64,000 bases of DNA from positions 4,659,501 to 4,723,500 of the forward strand of contig CP107851.1 of the NCBI GenBank assembly GCA_036013505.1, read 5' to 3'. The stretch is from Streptomyces sp. NBC_00510. Its GTDB lineage: Bacteria > Actinomycetota > Actinomycetes > Streptomycetales > Streptomycetaceae. The notes under the pieces were generated by a model. That model ran no database searches. It was not told the DNA's origin and saw only the letters and a list, made by a program, of their open reading frames with translations. Numbering within the stretch: position 1 is the first letter of the stretch; each line of letters starts with the position of its first letter. Positions 19,438 to 27,330 of the stretch are shown in pieces. Position numbers and translations under genes: made by a program.

Positions 19438-20649
19438 CTAGCGGGAAGCCTTCACCGGGAGCACCGCGCTGATCCGGAAGCCTCCACCGGGGCGCGGGCC
19501 GGCGTCCAGGGTGCCGCTGACCATGCCGACGCGTTCGCGCATGCCGATGAGGCCCTGGCCCTGGCCGTCCTCGCCGCCGCCTTCGTAGAGCTCCTGCTGG
19601 GCGCCGCGGCCGTCGTCCTCGATGAGGAGGCTGAGGTCGCCGTCGCCGAAGGTGAGCCGGACCTTGGCGCGCGCCTCGGGCCCGCCGTGCTTGCGGGTGT
19701 TGGTGAGCGCCTCCTGCACGATGCGGTACGCGGTGAGCTCGACGCCGCTGGCGAGCGGCCGGGACTCCCCCTCGACCTCGAAGGCGACCGGCAGGCCGGC
19801 GCCCCGGACCTGCTCTATGAGGTCGGTCAGCTGGTCGACGCCGGGCTGCGGCACGTACTCGCCGCCCCCGTCGTCGCCGGCGCGCAGCACCCCGAGCAGG
19901 CGGCGCATCTCGGTGAGCGCCTGGCGGCCGGTGGTGGAGATGGTCTCCAGGGCCTGCTTGGCCTGCTCCGGGGAGGCGTCCAGCACATAGGCCGCGCCGT
20001 CGGCCTGGACGACCATGACGGAGACGTTGTGGGCGACGACGTCGTGCAGTTCGCGCGCGATCCGGGCGCGTTCGGCGGCGACCGCGGCCTTGGACTGGGC
20101 CTCGCGTTCGCGCTGCAGGCGGGCGGCGCGTTCCTCCAGCTCGGCGTAGTAGGCGCGGCGGGTGCGGAGGCTGTCGCCGATCACCCAGGCGAGCAGGAAG
20201 GGGACGGCGAGGAAGACGGCGGAGACGGCGTCGGCCCATTGGCCTTCGGTCTCGTTGGGCCAGCGCAGCGTGGAGATGGTGGAGGCGACCAGGCCGCCGG
20301 CGAGGGCGAGCCGGGACGCCCAGCGGGCGCCGTTGGCCGCGACGGTGTAGATGATCACCAGCATGGCGAAGTCGCCGGGGTTGACCTGGACGTCCAGCAG
20401 CAGCTGGAGCGCCCCGACGAGGACGGCGAGCAGCAGCATCTTCTCCGGCATGCGGCGGCGCAGCGCGACCACGGCGGACAGCGCGAGGGCCAGCGGCACG
20501 GCGGCGACCCGGGAGTGCGCGTGCAGGTCGTCGGCGACGATCCACAGGGAGGAGATCCCGAGCAGGACGAGGGCCCAGAAGCCGTCGACCCAGGTCGGGT
20601 GCCTGCGGAGGAAATCGTAGAGACGCTGCACGTAACCCAGCGTAGGCAT
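19438..20649 (-). CDS. NarL-type sensor histidine kinase with multi-pass membrane sensor
   Basis: 403 residues. The N-terminal 160 residues contain about five hydrophobic helices (FWALVLLGISSLWIV, AAVPLALALSAVVAL, MLLLAVLVGALQLLL, and two more) with very short loops, as in intramembrane-sensing kinases. After a coiled coil (LEERAARLQREREAQSK) the HisKA_3 motif ARIARELHDVVAHNVSVM carries His202. The HATPase domain has YRIVQEALTNTRKHG and GQGLIGMRERV. Start taken as ATG 20649; GTG 20628 (VQRLYDFLRRHP) is an alternative. It precedes its response regulator by a few tens of bases. Confidence 0.92.
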   Translation of the reverse strand: MPTLGYVQRLYDFLRRHPTWVDGFWALVLLGISSLWIVADDLHAHSRVAAVPLALALSAVVALRRRMPEKMLLLAVLVGALQLLLDVQVNPGDFAMLVIIYTVAANGARWASRLALAGGLVASTISTLRWPNETEGQWADAVSAVFLAVPFLLAWVIGDSLRTRRAYYAELEERAARLQREREAQSKAAVAAERARIARELHDVVAHNVSVMVVQADGAAYVLDASPEQAKQALETISTTGRQALTEMRRLLGVLRAGDDGGGEYVPQPGVDQLTDLIEQVRGAGLPVAFEVEGESRPLASGVELTAYRIVQEALTNTRKHGGPEARAKVRLTFGDGDLSLLIEDDGRGAQQELYEGGGEDGQGQGLIGMRERVGMVSGTLDAGPRPGGGFRISAVLPVKASR

Positions 20650-20765
20650 CCCGGATGCGTGCGGGAGTCAACCGGAGGAGCGATCCGGGGTACTCCCCAG
20701 GGTGGACGCGCGCCCTCCGCCGAGGATGAGGCCACCGGGCCGCCGGGGGTGCGTCCTCCGTGCGG

Positions 20766-22412
20766 TCAGCCCGCGGCGCGGCGGTGGCTGCGGGTGCCGT
20801 TGCGGGAGCGCTTCTCGATGTACATGCGCTGGTCCGCGGATTGCAGCACCTCGTCCGCGGTCATGCCGCAGCCGGCCCAGCCGATGCCGAAGCTCGCCCC
20901 GACCCGGACCGCGCGTCCCTCGAAGCGGATCGGCGGGATGATCGCGTTGCGCAGGCGGACGGCGAGGTCCTCGGCGTCCTCCCGGCCGAGGCCGTCGGCG
21001 AGGACGACGAACTCGTCGCCGCCCAGCCGGGCCACGGTGTCGCCGTCCCGCACCGCGCTGGTGAGCCGGCGGGCGACCTCGATGAGCACGGCGTCGCCGG
21101 TGTGGTGGCCGAAGCGGTCGTTGATCGACTTGAAGCCGTCCAGGTCGCAGAAGAGCACGGCCAGGCCCTTGCCGCCGTCCGCGTCGTCGGAGGGCGCGAC
21201 GGTGTGGGTGTGGTGGTCGAAGCCGGACAGCCGGGCGGCGCTTTCGATCGGGTCGTAGTCGTAGGTGTAGGCGAACTCGTCGGTGCCCGCGTGGGCGGCG
21301 GTGTGGCCGTCGGCGTCCGGGGCCTGCGGACGGGCGCAGATCTTGCCGGACAGCCGGGCGCGCAGTTCGGCGCTGTTGGGCAGGCCGGTGAGCGAGTCGT
21401 GGCTGGCGCGGTGGGCGAGGGCGATCTCGCGGCCCTTGCGCTCCTCGATGTCCTCGACGTGGGTGAGCAGGAAGCGCGGCCCGTCTGCGGTGTCGGCGAC
21501 GACGGAGTTGCGCAGGTTGACCCACACGTAACTGCCGTCGCGGCGCTGCAGCCGCAGTTCGGCGCGGCCGCCCTCGGCGCTGGTGCGCAGCAGGACGCCG
21601 ACGTCCTCGGGGTGGACGAGGTCGGAGAAGGAGTGGCGGCGCAGCACCGCGGCCGGGCGGCCGAGCAGCCGGCACAGCGCGTCGTTGGTGCGGACCAGCT
21701 TGCCGTGCTGGTCTCCGCCCATCTCGGCGATGGCCATGCCGCTGGGGGCGTACTCGAAGGCCTGCCGGAAGCTCTCCTCGCTGGCCCGCAGCGCCTGCTG
21801 CTCGCGCTCCAGACGGACCAGGGCGCGTTGCATATTTGCACGTAGACGCGCGTTGCTGATGGCGATGGCGGACTGGAAGGCGTACATCTGCAACGCCTCG
21901 CGGCCCCAGGGGCCGGGCCGGCGGCCGCCCACGGGACGGTCGACGGAGATGACGCCGATCAGCTCGCCCCCGCCGGCCGGGTTGGCGTGCATGGGAGCGA
22001 GGAGGCGGTCCTCGGGGTGCCACTCGTCGGGGAAGCGGGGCGGCGGGCCGTCGCCGGGCCAGCTGGGGACGTCGTCGCCGTCCAGGACCCAGCCCTCGTG
22101 GTGGGGTATGAAGCGCAGGGTGCCCCAGCGCTCCCCCATGGTGAGCCGGCGCTCCCAGGAGGCGCGCGAGCCGACCCGGCCGGCCATCAGGGCCTCCGCG
22201 GCGGCACTCCCGGCGACGGCGGCGACGACCAGGTCACCGTCCGGGCGGACGAGGTTGACCACGGCCAGTTCGAAGCCGAGGCCCTTGACGACGCCGTCGG
22301 CCACGGCCTGCAGGGTGTCGGCGAGGCTGCGCGCGCAGTTGAGGTCGGCCACGACCTGGTGCACCTGGCGCAGGGTCGCGAGGCGGACATACGGCTCCGA
22401 CTCGGTGTCCAT
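20766..22412 (-). CDS. cdgB: GAF-PAS-GGDEF diguanylate cyclase (CdgB type)
   Basis: 548 residues from ATG 22412 with GGGGAG 6 nt upstream; a TTG 27 nt earlier is less likely. GAF domain about 15-190, coiled coil about 200-220, PAS/PAC about 225-335 (FRQAFEYAPSGMAIAEM; LRNSVVADTADGPRFLLTHVED). The cyclase domain keeps GGDEF at 464-468 and the inhibitory RxxD (R455-D458) exactly five residues before it, so product inhibition is expected. An extra segment of about 45-50 residues interrupts the domain between LTGLPNSAELRARL and LAVLFCDLDGFK. Architecture and neighbours match S. coelicolor CdgB, a BldD target that affects development through c-di-GMP. Confidence 0.92.
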   Translation of the reverse strand: MDTESEPYVRLATLRQVHQVVADLNCARSLADTLQAVADGVVKGLGFELAVVNLVRPDGDLVVAAVAGSAAAEALMAGRVGSRASWERRLTMGERWGTLRFIPHHEGWVLDGDDVPSWPGDGPPPRFPDEWHPEDRLLAPMHANPAGGGELIGVISVDRPVGGRRPGPWGREALQMYAFQSAIAISNARLRANMQRALVRLEREQQALRASEESFRQAFEYAPSGMAIAEMGGDQHGKLVRTNDALCRLLGRPAAVLRRHSFSDLVHPEDVGVLLRTSAEGGRAELRLQRRDGSYVWVNLRNSVVADTADGPRFLLTHVEDIEERKGREIALAHRASHDSLTGLPNSAELRARLSGKICARPQAPDADGHTAAHAGTDEFAYTYDYDPIESAARLSGFDHHTHTVAPSDDADGGKGLAVLFCDLDGFKSINDRFGHHTGDAVLIEVARRLTSAVRDGDTVARLGGDEFVVLADGLGREDAEDLAVRLRNAIIPPIRFEGRAVRVGASFGIGWAGCGMTADEVLQSADQRMYIEKRSRNGTRSHRRAAG

Positions 22413-22539
22413 GCGCTCTCCCCGGGCCCTCGACGACAACTCCTGAGACTGCTTGTGGTCCGTTGTGGTCCAATTCCCACCGCAACTGAATCACAGCGAG
22501 CAGTTCGACCGGTACACAGGGTCAACAATTCATGCCCCT

Positions 22540-22555
22540 TGTGACTCAAGTCACA
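22540..22555. promoter_or_regulatory. CRP-type palindrome upstream of cdgB
   Basis: TGTGACTCAAGTCACA is a full match to the TGTGA-N6-TCACA consensus and fits the GTG-N6-GNCAC motif reported for Streptomyces Crp. It lies 128 bp upstream of the cdgB start and 186 bp upstream of the divergent flavin reductase, so it could serve either promoter. Confidence 0.7.
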
Positions 22556-22740
22556 TCCGATTGTCGTGTTCCGATCACGCAGCGTAGAGCAGGCCGGTGT
22601 TCCGCCTTCACCCATTGAACACAATCGAGCAGGTGAGCGGGGGTCGTACGACCGGAAGCGGGCGTGGCCGGGAGGTCCTAGGACCTGGCTCGATCCGAAG
22701 TCCGATGCGGGTGGTGCGGCAGTCCGGCTAGCGTCGGGGC

Positions 22741-23322
22741 GTGTCACAGTCAATCACCTCCGCGCCCCGCATCCCGCATCCTGGGACCGTGCCCGACGGT
22801 TCCGAGCCACCCCTGACGGGCGTGGACAGCGATGCCTTCCGCGCCGCCATGAGCCGCCTCGCCGCGGGGGTGGTCCTGGTGACCGCCCACGACCCCGAGG
22901 ACGGCCCGCGGGGCGAGGACGTCGGCATGACCGCGACCGCCTTCGTCTCGGTCTCCCTGGAGCCGCCCATGGTGCTCGTGAGCCTGCGCGAGGGGTCCCG
23001 CATGGACGAACTGCTGGAGCGCCGGCGGCGCTGGGCGGTGTCCGTGCTGAGCGAGAGCCAGCGGCACATCGCCGGGCGCTTCGCCATGCGCGGCCGCATC
23101 AGCGACCGGCTGCTCTTCGAGGACGTCGCCTACTACCGCGGCGAGGTCTCGGGGGCTCCGATACTCGGCGGCGGCCTGGCCGTGCTGGAGTGCGAGACAG
23201 AGCAGCGCGTCCCGGCGGGTGACCACACCCTGGTGATCGCCCGCGTGCTGACCGCGCGCACCCCCAGCGCCGACGGCGCGCCCCTGATGTACTTCCGGGG
23301 CCGCTACCGGCACCTCGGCTGA
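22741..23322 (+). CDS. flavin reductase-like FMN-binding protein
   Basis: 193 residues from GTG 22741. The split-barrel flavin reductase domain occupies about 30-190: FRAAMSRLAAGVVLVTAHD, GMTATAFVSVSLEPPMVLVSL (flavin phosphate loop), VSVLSESQRHIAGRFA, and PLMYFRGRYRHL at the end. Such proteins supply reduced FMN to partner monooxygenases or reduce flavin with NAD(P)H; no monooxygenase is adjacent. The N-terminal 25 residues are proline-rich and probably disordered. It diverges from cdgB over a 328-bp region that carries the CRP-type site. Confidence 0.9.
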   Translation: MSQSITSAPRIPHPGTVPDGSEPPLTGVDSDAFRAAMSRLAAGVVLVTAHDPEDGPRGEDVGMTATAFVSVSLEPPMVLVSLREGSRMDELLERRRRWAVSVLSESQRHIAGRFAMRGRISDRLLFEDVAYYRGEVSGAPILGGGLAVLECETEQRVPAGDHTLVIARVLTARTPSADGAPLMYFRGRYRHLG

Positions 23323-23362
23323 GGAGTCCGGCAGGGCCGCGCGCGGAGGACGCCGCCAGGGC

Positions 23363-23797
23363 TCAGGACCAGCCCCGCGGGTCCCGGCCGCGCTTGGTGT
23401 CGCCGCGGCGCTTCTTCTCCCGCAGCCGCCGCTCATTGATGCCGCGCGGGATCTTCGTGGGCCTGCGCACCTTCGGCGGCGGCGCCGTCGCCTCGGCGAG
23501 CAGCGCCGCCAGGCGCGTCATCGCCGCCTCCCGGTTGCGCCACTGCGAGCGGTGCTCGGAGGCCCGTACGACCAGGACGCCGCCCACCAGACGGGAGGCG
23601 AGCCGCTCCAGGGCACGCTTCTTCCACACCGGGGGCAGCGACTCGGAATTGACGAGATCGAATCGCAGCTCGACCTGGCTGTCGGAGGTGTTCACGTGCT
23701 GGCCGCCCGGTCCGGACGACCGGGAGAAACGCCACATCAGCTCGGCCTCCGGAAGGGAGACCGAGCCACGGACGACGAGAGGGGGCGGCCCGGACAT
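23363..23797 (-). CDS. arfB: ArfB/YaeJ-type peptidyl-tRNA hydrolase (ribosome rescue)
   Basis: 144 residues from ATG 23797; an ATG 9 nt upstream is also possible. The release-factor catalytic loop SGPGGQHVNTSDSQVELR carries GGQ near residues 30-32, and the protein ends in the basic tail typical of ArfB (RRPTKIPRG, RRLREKKRRGDTKRGR), which threads into the empty mRNA channel. It frees stalled ribosomes lacking a stop codon. It converges on the flavin reductase gene with about 40 bp between stops. Confidence 0.94.
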   Translation of the reverse strand: MSGPPPLVVRGSVSLPEAELMWRFSRSSGPGGQHVNTSDSQVELRFDLVNSESLPPVWKKRALERLASRLVGGVLVVRASEHRSQWRNREAAMTRLAALLAEATAPPPKVRRPTKIPRGINERRLREKKRRGDTKRGRDPRGWS

Positions 23798-23965
23798 GTC
23801 CCCCATGATCCCGCCGACGGCCGCCGGAGTCACAGGATTTTCCGGGACATGGCCCGGGAGGCGTTTTTCGCCGTAAAGGAACCATGCCGGCCTCTCACGA
23901 CGTTCCCCCCTGTGAAGGTAGCGTCGTCGTCGGCACGAATGACCGACATCACGGAGGGGACTCCC

Positions 23966-24541
23966 ATGGCTGTAAGCCTGTCGAAGGGCGGCAACGTCTC
24001 GCTCACCAAGGAAGCACCGGGCCTGGCGGCCATCACGGTGGGTCTTGGCTGGGACGTGCGCACCACCACCGGCACCGACTTCGACCTCGACGCGAGCGCC
24101 ATCGCGCTCAACCCGAGCGGCAAGGTCTACGCGGACGCCTACTTCGTCTTCTTCAACAACAAGCAGACGCCGGACCAGAGCATCGTCCACACCGGCGACA
24201 ACCGCACCGGCGAGGGCGCGGGCGACGACGAGGCGATCAACGTCAACCTGGCGGGGCTGCCCGCCGACATCGAGCGCATCGTCTTCCCCGTCTCGATCTA
24301 CGACGCCGAGACCCGCAGCCAGAACTTCGGCCAGGTCCGCAACGCCTACATCCGCATCGTCAACCAGGCCGGCGGCGCCGAGATCGCCCGCTACGACCTC
24401 AGCGAGGACGCCGCCACCGAGACCGCCATGGTCTTCGGCGAGCTCTACCGCAACGGTGCCGAGTGGAAGTTCCGCGCGGTCGGCCAGGGCTACGCCTCCG
24501 GCCTCGCCGGCATCGCCACCGACTTCGGCGTCGGCCTCTGA
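23966..24541 (+). CDS. terD: TerD-family protein
   Basis: 191 residues from ATG 23966 after ACGGAGGGGACTCCC. It begins MAVSLSKGGNVSLTKEAPGL and shows the paired calcium-binding beta-sandwich motifs of TerD: GLGWDVRTTTGTDFDLDASA, VYADAYFVFFNNKQTPD, TGEGAGDDEAINVNLAGLPA. The acidic DD and DLD positions are intact. TerD proteins are linked to tellurite and other envelope stress and to calcium-dependent development in Streptomyces; the biochemical role is unsettled. It stands alone here, without terB/terC/terE. Confidence 0.95.
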   Translation: MAVSLSKGGNVSLTKEAPGLAAITVGLGWDVRTTTGTDFDLDASAIALNPSGKVYADAYFVFFNNKQTPDQSIVHTGDNRTGEGAGDDEAINVNLAGLPADIERIVFPVSIYDAETRSQNFGQVRNAYIRIVNQAGGAEIARYDLSEDAATETAMVFGELYRNGAEWKFRAVGQGYASGLAGIATDFGVGL

Positions 24542-24611
24542 CACCCGTCGGGTCCCACGAGCCTCACTTAATGCGGCGCCCCGTGCCCCGCACGCGACTA
24601 GCGTGCGGGGC

Positions 24612-25160
24612 ATGCTGGTGCTCGAACCCCTCGTACCGGTGGACGGCTCCCTCCCGCCCGGCGTCCTCGCCGGGCTGACGGAGCTGTACGCCTCCAACCC
24701 CGCCTTCCACCGCGCCACCGGTGACTTCCCCGACCCCGCGTCCGTCACGGCGGACCAGGTCGCGAGCAGCGTCAACGCCGAACTGGCCCACCCCGCCACC
24801 GAAGTGCTGCTCGCCCGCGACGGCGCCGACGGGAGCCTGGCAGGCCTCGCCGTCACCCTTGCCGAGCACCCGGATCCCCTCGACCCCTACCCCTGGATCG
24901 GCCTGCTGATGGTGCACGGCGGCCGGCACCGCTCGGGGCTGGGACGCGAACTCGCCGGGCTGGTCGAGGAACGGCTGCGCGCGCGGGGACGGGACGGCGT
25001 GCGCCTGGCGGTGCTCGACAGCAACCCCGGCGCGCTGGCGTTCTGGCGGACGCTCGGCTACCGGGTGATCGACCACCGCGAGGACCGGCAGATGGGCCGT
25101 CCCTGCTCCGTGCTCCACAAGGACCTGCCGCCGGGGCCGCCGCGTACCATCGGCGGGTGA
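24612..25160 (+). CDS. GNAT-family N-acetyltransferase
   Basis: 182 residues. IGLLMVHGGRHRSGLGRELAG is strand beta4 with the acetyl-CoA loop (HRSGLG), and VRLAVLDSNPGALAFWRTLGY is the C-terminal motif. The N-terminal half (LTELYASNPAFHRATGDFPD) is variable in the family. Substrate unknown. Its stop overlaps the next start as GTGA, so the two products are probably made together. Confidence 0.88.
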   Translation: MLVLEPLVPVDGSLPPGVLAGLTELYASNPAFHRATGDFPDPASVTADQVASSVNAELAHPATEVLLARDGADGSLAGLAVTLAEHPDPLDPYPWIGLLMVHGGRHRSGLGRELAGLVEERLRARGRDGVRLAVLDSNPGALAFWRTLGYRVIDHREDRQMGRPCSVLHKDLPPGPPRTIGG

Positions 25161-25651
25161 TCGACCTCGGCTACTCGCTCTCCCGCCGCTTCCCCGACCC
25201 CCCGCAGACCGACTACCGCACCGCCGACGTACGGGCGCTGCGCCACGACCTGTTCTGCGGGGACGTCTACCTGGCGGACGTGACGGCCGACCGCGAACTG
25301 TCCACAGCCTGGGGATGGGTGCCGGTCCTCGACTTCGCGTGGGCGCTGTGCGACATCGTCGAGCAGCTGGACCGCGACCCGCTCGGCAGCCGTGCGGCCC
25401 GCCCCCAGTACGCCGAGCTGGACTTCACCGAGTCCACCGACCGGCTCCGCTTCCAGCGCCGCTTCGGTTTCGTCGACGTCGGCGCCGACTGGGCGCCGGA
25501 CGACCGGCCGCTCTCCTTCCCCCACGCCGAGCTGCGCCGCGAGGCCCGCGACTTCCTGCACGACCTGGTCGCCGACCTGACGGACATGCACGACGGCCTG
25601 GACGCCAACCCCGCGATCTGGGACCTGACGGCGCGGTTCCCCCGCCTGTAG
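25157..25651 (+). CDS. conserved hypothetical protein coupled to the GNAT gene
   Basis: 164 residues from GTG 25157, sharing GTGA with the acetyltransferase. No domain is recognised with confidence. The sequence is rich in aromatic and acidic residues (AWGWVPVLDFAWALCDIVEQL, LDFTESTDRLRFQRRFGFVDVGADW), without signal peptide or membrane helix, which suggests a soluble cytoplasmic protein. Overlap implies a functional tie to the acetyltransferase, such as immunity, substrate supply or regulation, but sequence alone does not tell which. Confidence 0.75.
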   Translation: MIDLGYSLSRRFPDPPQTDYRTADVRALRHDLFCGDVYLADVTADRELSTAWGWVPVLDFAWALCDIVEQLDRDPLGSRAARPQYAELDFTESTDRLRFQRRFGFVDVGADWAPDDRPLSFPHAELRREARDFLHDLVADLTDMHDGLDANPAIWDLTARFPRL

Positions 25652-25706
25652 CCCGAACGGCGCAATCCCAGGTGCGGGACCCGTTCGGCCGCCGTCCACT
25701 TGGGGC

Positions 25707-26108
25707 ATGGACGACTACCCGCTGCTGAACCTCTTCTGGACGATGCTCCTGATCTTCTGCTGGGTGCTGTGGTTCTTCCTGCTCTTCAGGATCATCGGTG
25801 ACCTCTTCCGCGACCACACGGTCGGCGGCTGGGCCAAGGCCGGCTGGATCATCCTGCTGATCTTCCTGCCCTTCATCGGCGTGCTGATCTACGTCATCGC
25901 CCGGGGCAAGGGCATGGCCGAGCGGGACCAGAAGCAGGCGAAGGAAATGGACGCGGCCTTCAAGCAGTACGTGCGGCAGGCCGCCGCGGGCGAGGGCGGA
26001 ACGGCGGGCGGCAACGTCGACCAGCTGTCCAAGCTCGCCGAACTCAAGAGCCAGGGCCACATCACCGACGAGGAGTACACCAAGGCGAAGGCGAAGCTCC
26101 TCGCTTGA
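25707..26108 (+). CDS. two-helix membrane protein with C-terminal SHOCT motif
   Basis: 133 residues. Two long hydrophobic helices (about 8-30, FWTMLLIFCWVLWFFLLF; about 48-68, WIILLIFLPFIGVLIYVIA) match the phospholipase-D-nuclease N-terminal membrane module. The C-terminal 30 residues (QLSKLAELKSQGHITDEEYT) are a SHOCT motif, a short helical oligomerisation element common at protein ends in actinobacteria. Role unknown. The gene ends inside the left edge of the SoxR-type operator of the next gene. Confidence 0.88.
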   Translation: MDDYPLLNLFWTMLLIFCWVLWFFLLFRIIGDLFRDHTVGGWAKAGWIILLIFLPFIGVLIYVIARGKGMAERDQKQAKEMDAAFKQYVRQAAAGEGGTAGGNVDQLSKLAELKSQGHITDEEYTKAKAKLLA

Positions 26109-26128
26109 CCTCAACCGCGGTTGAGGTC
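26107..26128. promoter_or_regulatory. SoxR-type operator overlapping a promoter
   Basis: A perfect 22-bp dyad whose core CCTCAACCGCGGTTGAGG has the CCTCAA-N6-TTGAGG half-sites of the SoxR box. A TTGACC -35-like hexamer (26105-26110) overlaps its left arm and a 20-bp spacer follows, the overlong spacing expected for MerR-family activation. It lies 63 bp upstream of the quinone oxidoreductase gene. The S. coelicolor counterpart, about SCO4266, is a reported SoxR regulon member. Confidence 0.82.
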
Positions 26129-26190
26129 GGACAGTGGGCGGTGCGGATCATCCGACCGCCCACTGTCGTCGTGTCCAGGGGGAAAGCACC

Positions 26191-27165
26191 GTGCACGCCA
26201 TCCGTCTCCACGCGTTCGGCCCGGCCGGGAACCTGAGCTACGAGAGGACCGCGGACCCGGAGCCCGGCCCCGGCGAGGTGCGCATCGCCGTCGCCGCCGC
26301 CGGCGTCCACGTGATCGACACCGCCATCCGCTCCGGCGACCCCAAGGGCCCCTACCCGCTGCCCGAGCTGCCCACGGTCCCGGGCCGCGAGGTGGCCGGC
26401 ACCGTGGAGGCCGCCGGGGAGGGCGTCGGCCCCGAGTGGCTCGGCCGGCGCGTCGTGGCCCATCTGGGCGTGGCGCCGGGCGGCTACGCCGAACTCGCCG
26501 TCACCGCCGTCGAGAAGCTCCACGTGCTGCCGGACGGCAAGGACGCCGCCGAGGCCGTCGCCATGATCGGCACCGGCCGCACGGCCCTGGGCATCCTGCG
26601 CCGGACACCGCTCGGTCCCGCCGACACGGTCGTGGTCACCGCGGCGGCGGGCGGACTGGGCAGCCTGCTGGTACAGGCCGCGCGCACCGCGGGCGCCGTC
26701 GTCCTCGGGCTCGCGGGCGGGCCGGCCAAGACCGCGCGCGTCCTGGAGCTGGGCGCGGACGCCGCCGTCGACTACTCCGCCGAGGACTGGACGGACGCGG
26801 CCCGGGCGGCCCTCGGCGGACGGCCCGGTACGGTCGTGCTCGACGCGGTCGGCGGCGACCTCGGCCGCGGGGCGGTGGACCTGCTGGGCCCCGGCGGGCG
26901 GCACGTGGTCTACGGCTGGGCGTCCGGCGGCCCGCTGGAGTTCACACCCGGCGAACTGGCCGCGCGCGGCATCACCTCCCAGGTCGTCCTCGGTCCGGCG
27001 ATGCTGCGGTCCGGCCTGCGGACGCTGGAGGAGGAGGCCCTCGCCGCGTGGGCGGCCGGGCGGCTCACCCCCGCCGTGCAGCGCTTCCCGCTCGCCGAGG
27101 CCGCCGCGGCGCACACGGCCCTGGAAGGCCGCGGCACGATGGGCAAGGTCGTCCTGGTTCCGTAG
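26191..27165 (+). CDS. zinc-type alcohol dehydrogenase superfamily / quinone oxidoreductase, SoxR-regulon member
   Basis: 324 residues from GTG 26191 after AGGGGGAAA. GroES-like N-terminal domain about 1-120 (PGPGEVRIAVAAAGVHVIDTA, PGREVAGTVEAAGEG); Rossmann domain with VVVTAAAGGLGSLLVQAAR as the NADPH-binding motif near 145-163. The structural and catalytic zinc cysteines are absent, as in quinone oxidoreductases of the QOR/zeta-crystallin group. With the SoxR-type operator upstream, the likely job is reducing redox-active compounds such as quinone-like pigments made by the cell or its neighbours. soxR itself is not in the window. Confidence 0.92.
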   Translation: MHAIRLHAFGPAGNLSYERTADPEPGPGEVRIAVAAAGVHVIDTAIRSGDPKGPYPLPELPTVPGREVAGTVEAAGEGVGPEWLGRRVVAHLGVAPGGYAELAVTAVEKLHVLPDGKDAAEAVAMIGTGRTALGILRRTPLGPADTVVVTAAAGGLGSLLVQAARTAGAVVLGLAGGPAKTARVLELGADAAVDYSAEDWTDAARAALGGRPGTVVLDAVGGDLGRGAVDLLGPGGRHVVYGWASGGPLEFTPGELAARGITSQVVLGPAMLRSGLRTLEEEALAAWAAGRLTPAVQRFPLAEAAAAHTALEGRGTMGKVVLVP

Positions 27166-27330
27166 GGGCCGCCGGCGACGGGGATCCCCTCACGCCCCTG
27201 GCCGTCCCGCGCCCGCGGGCGTCTCCGGCGGCGCGCGGACACCGGCGCCCATCGGCGCGGGCACGGCACCGGACGCCGGATCCGATGGCGCGGCCGTGTG
27301 CCGACGGCCGGTCCCGGGCAGGGAGAAAAC

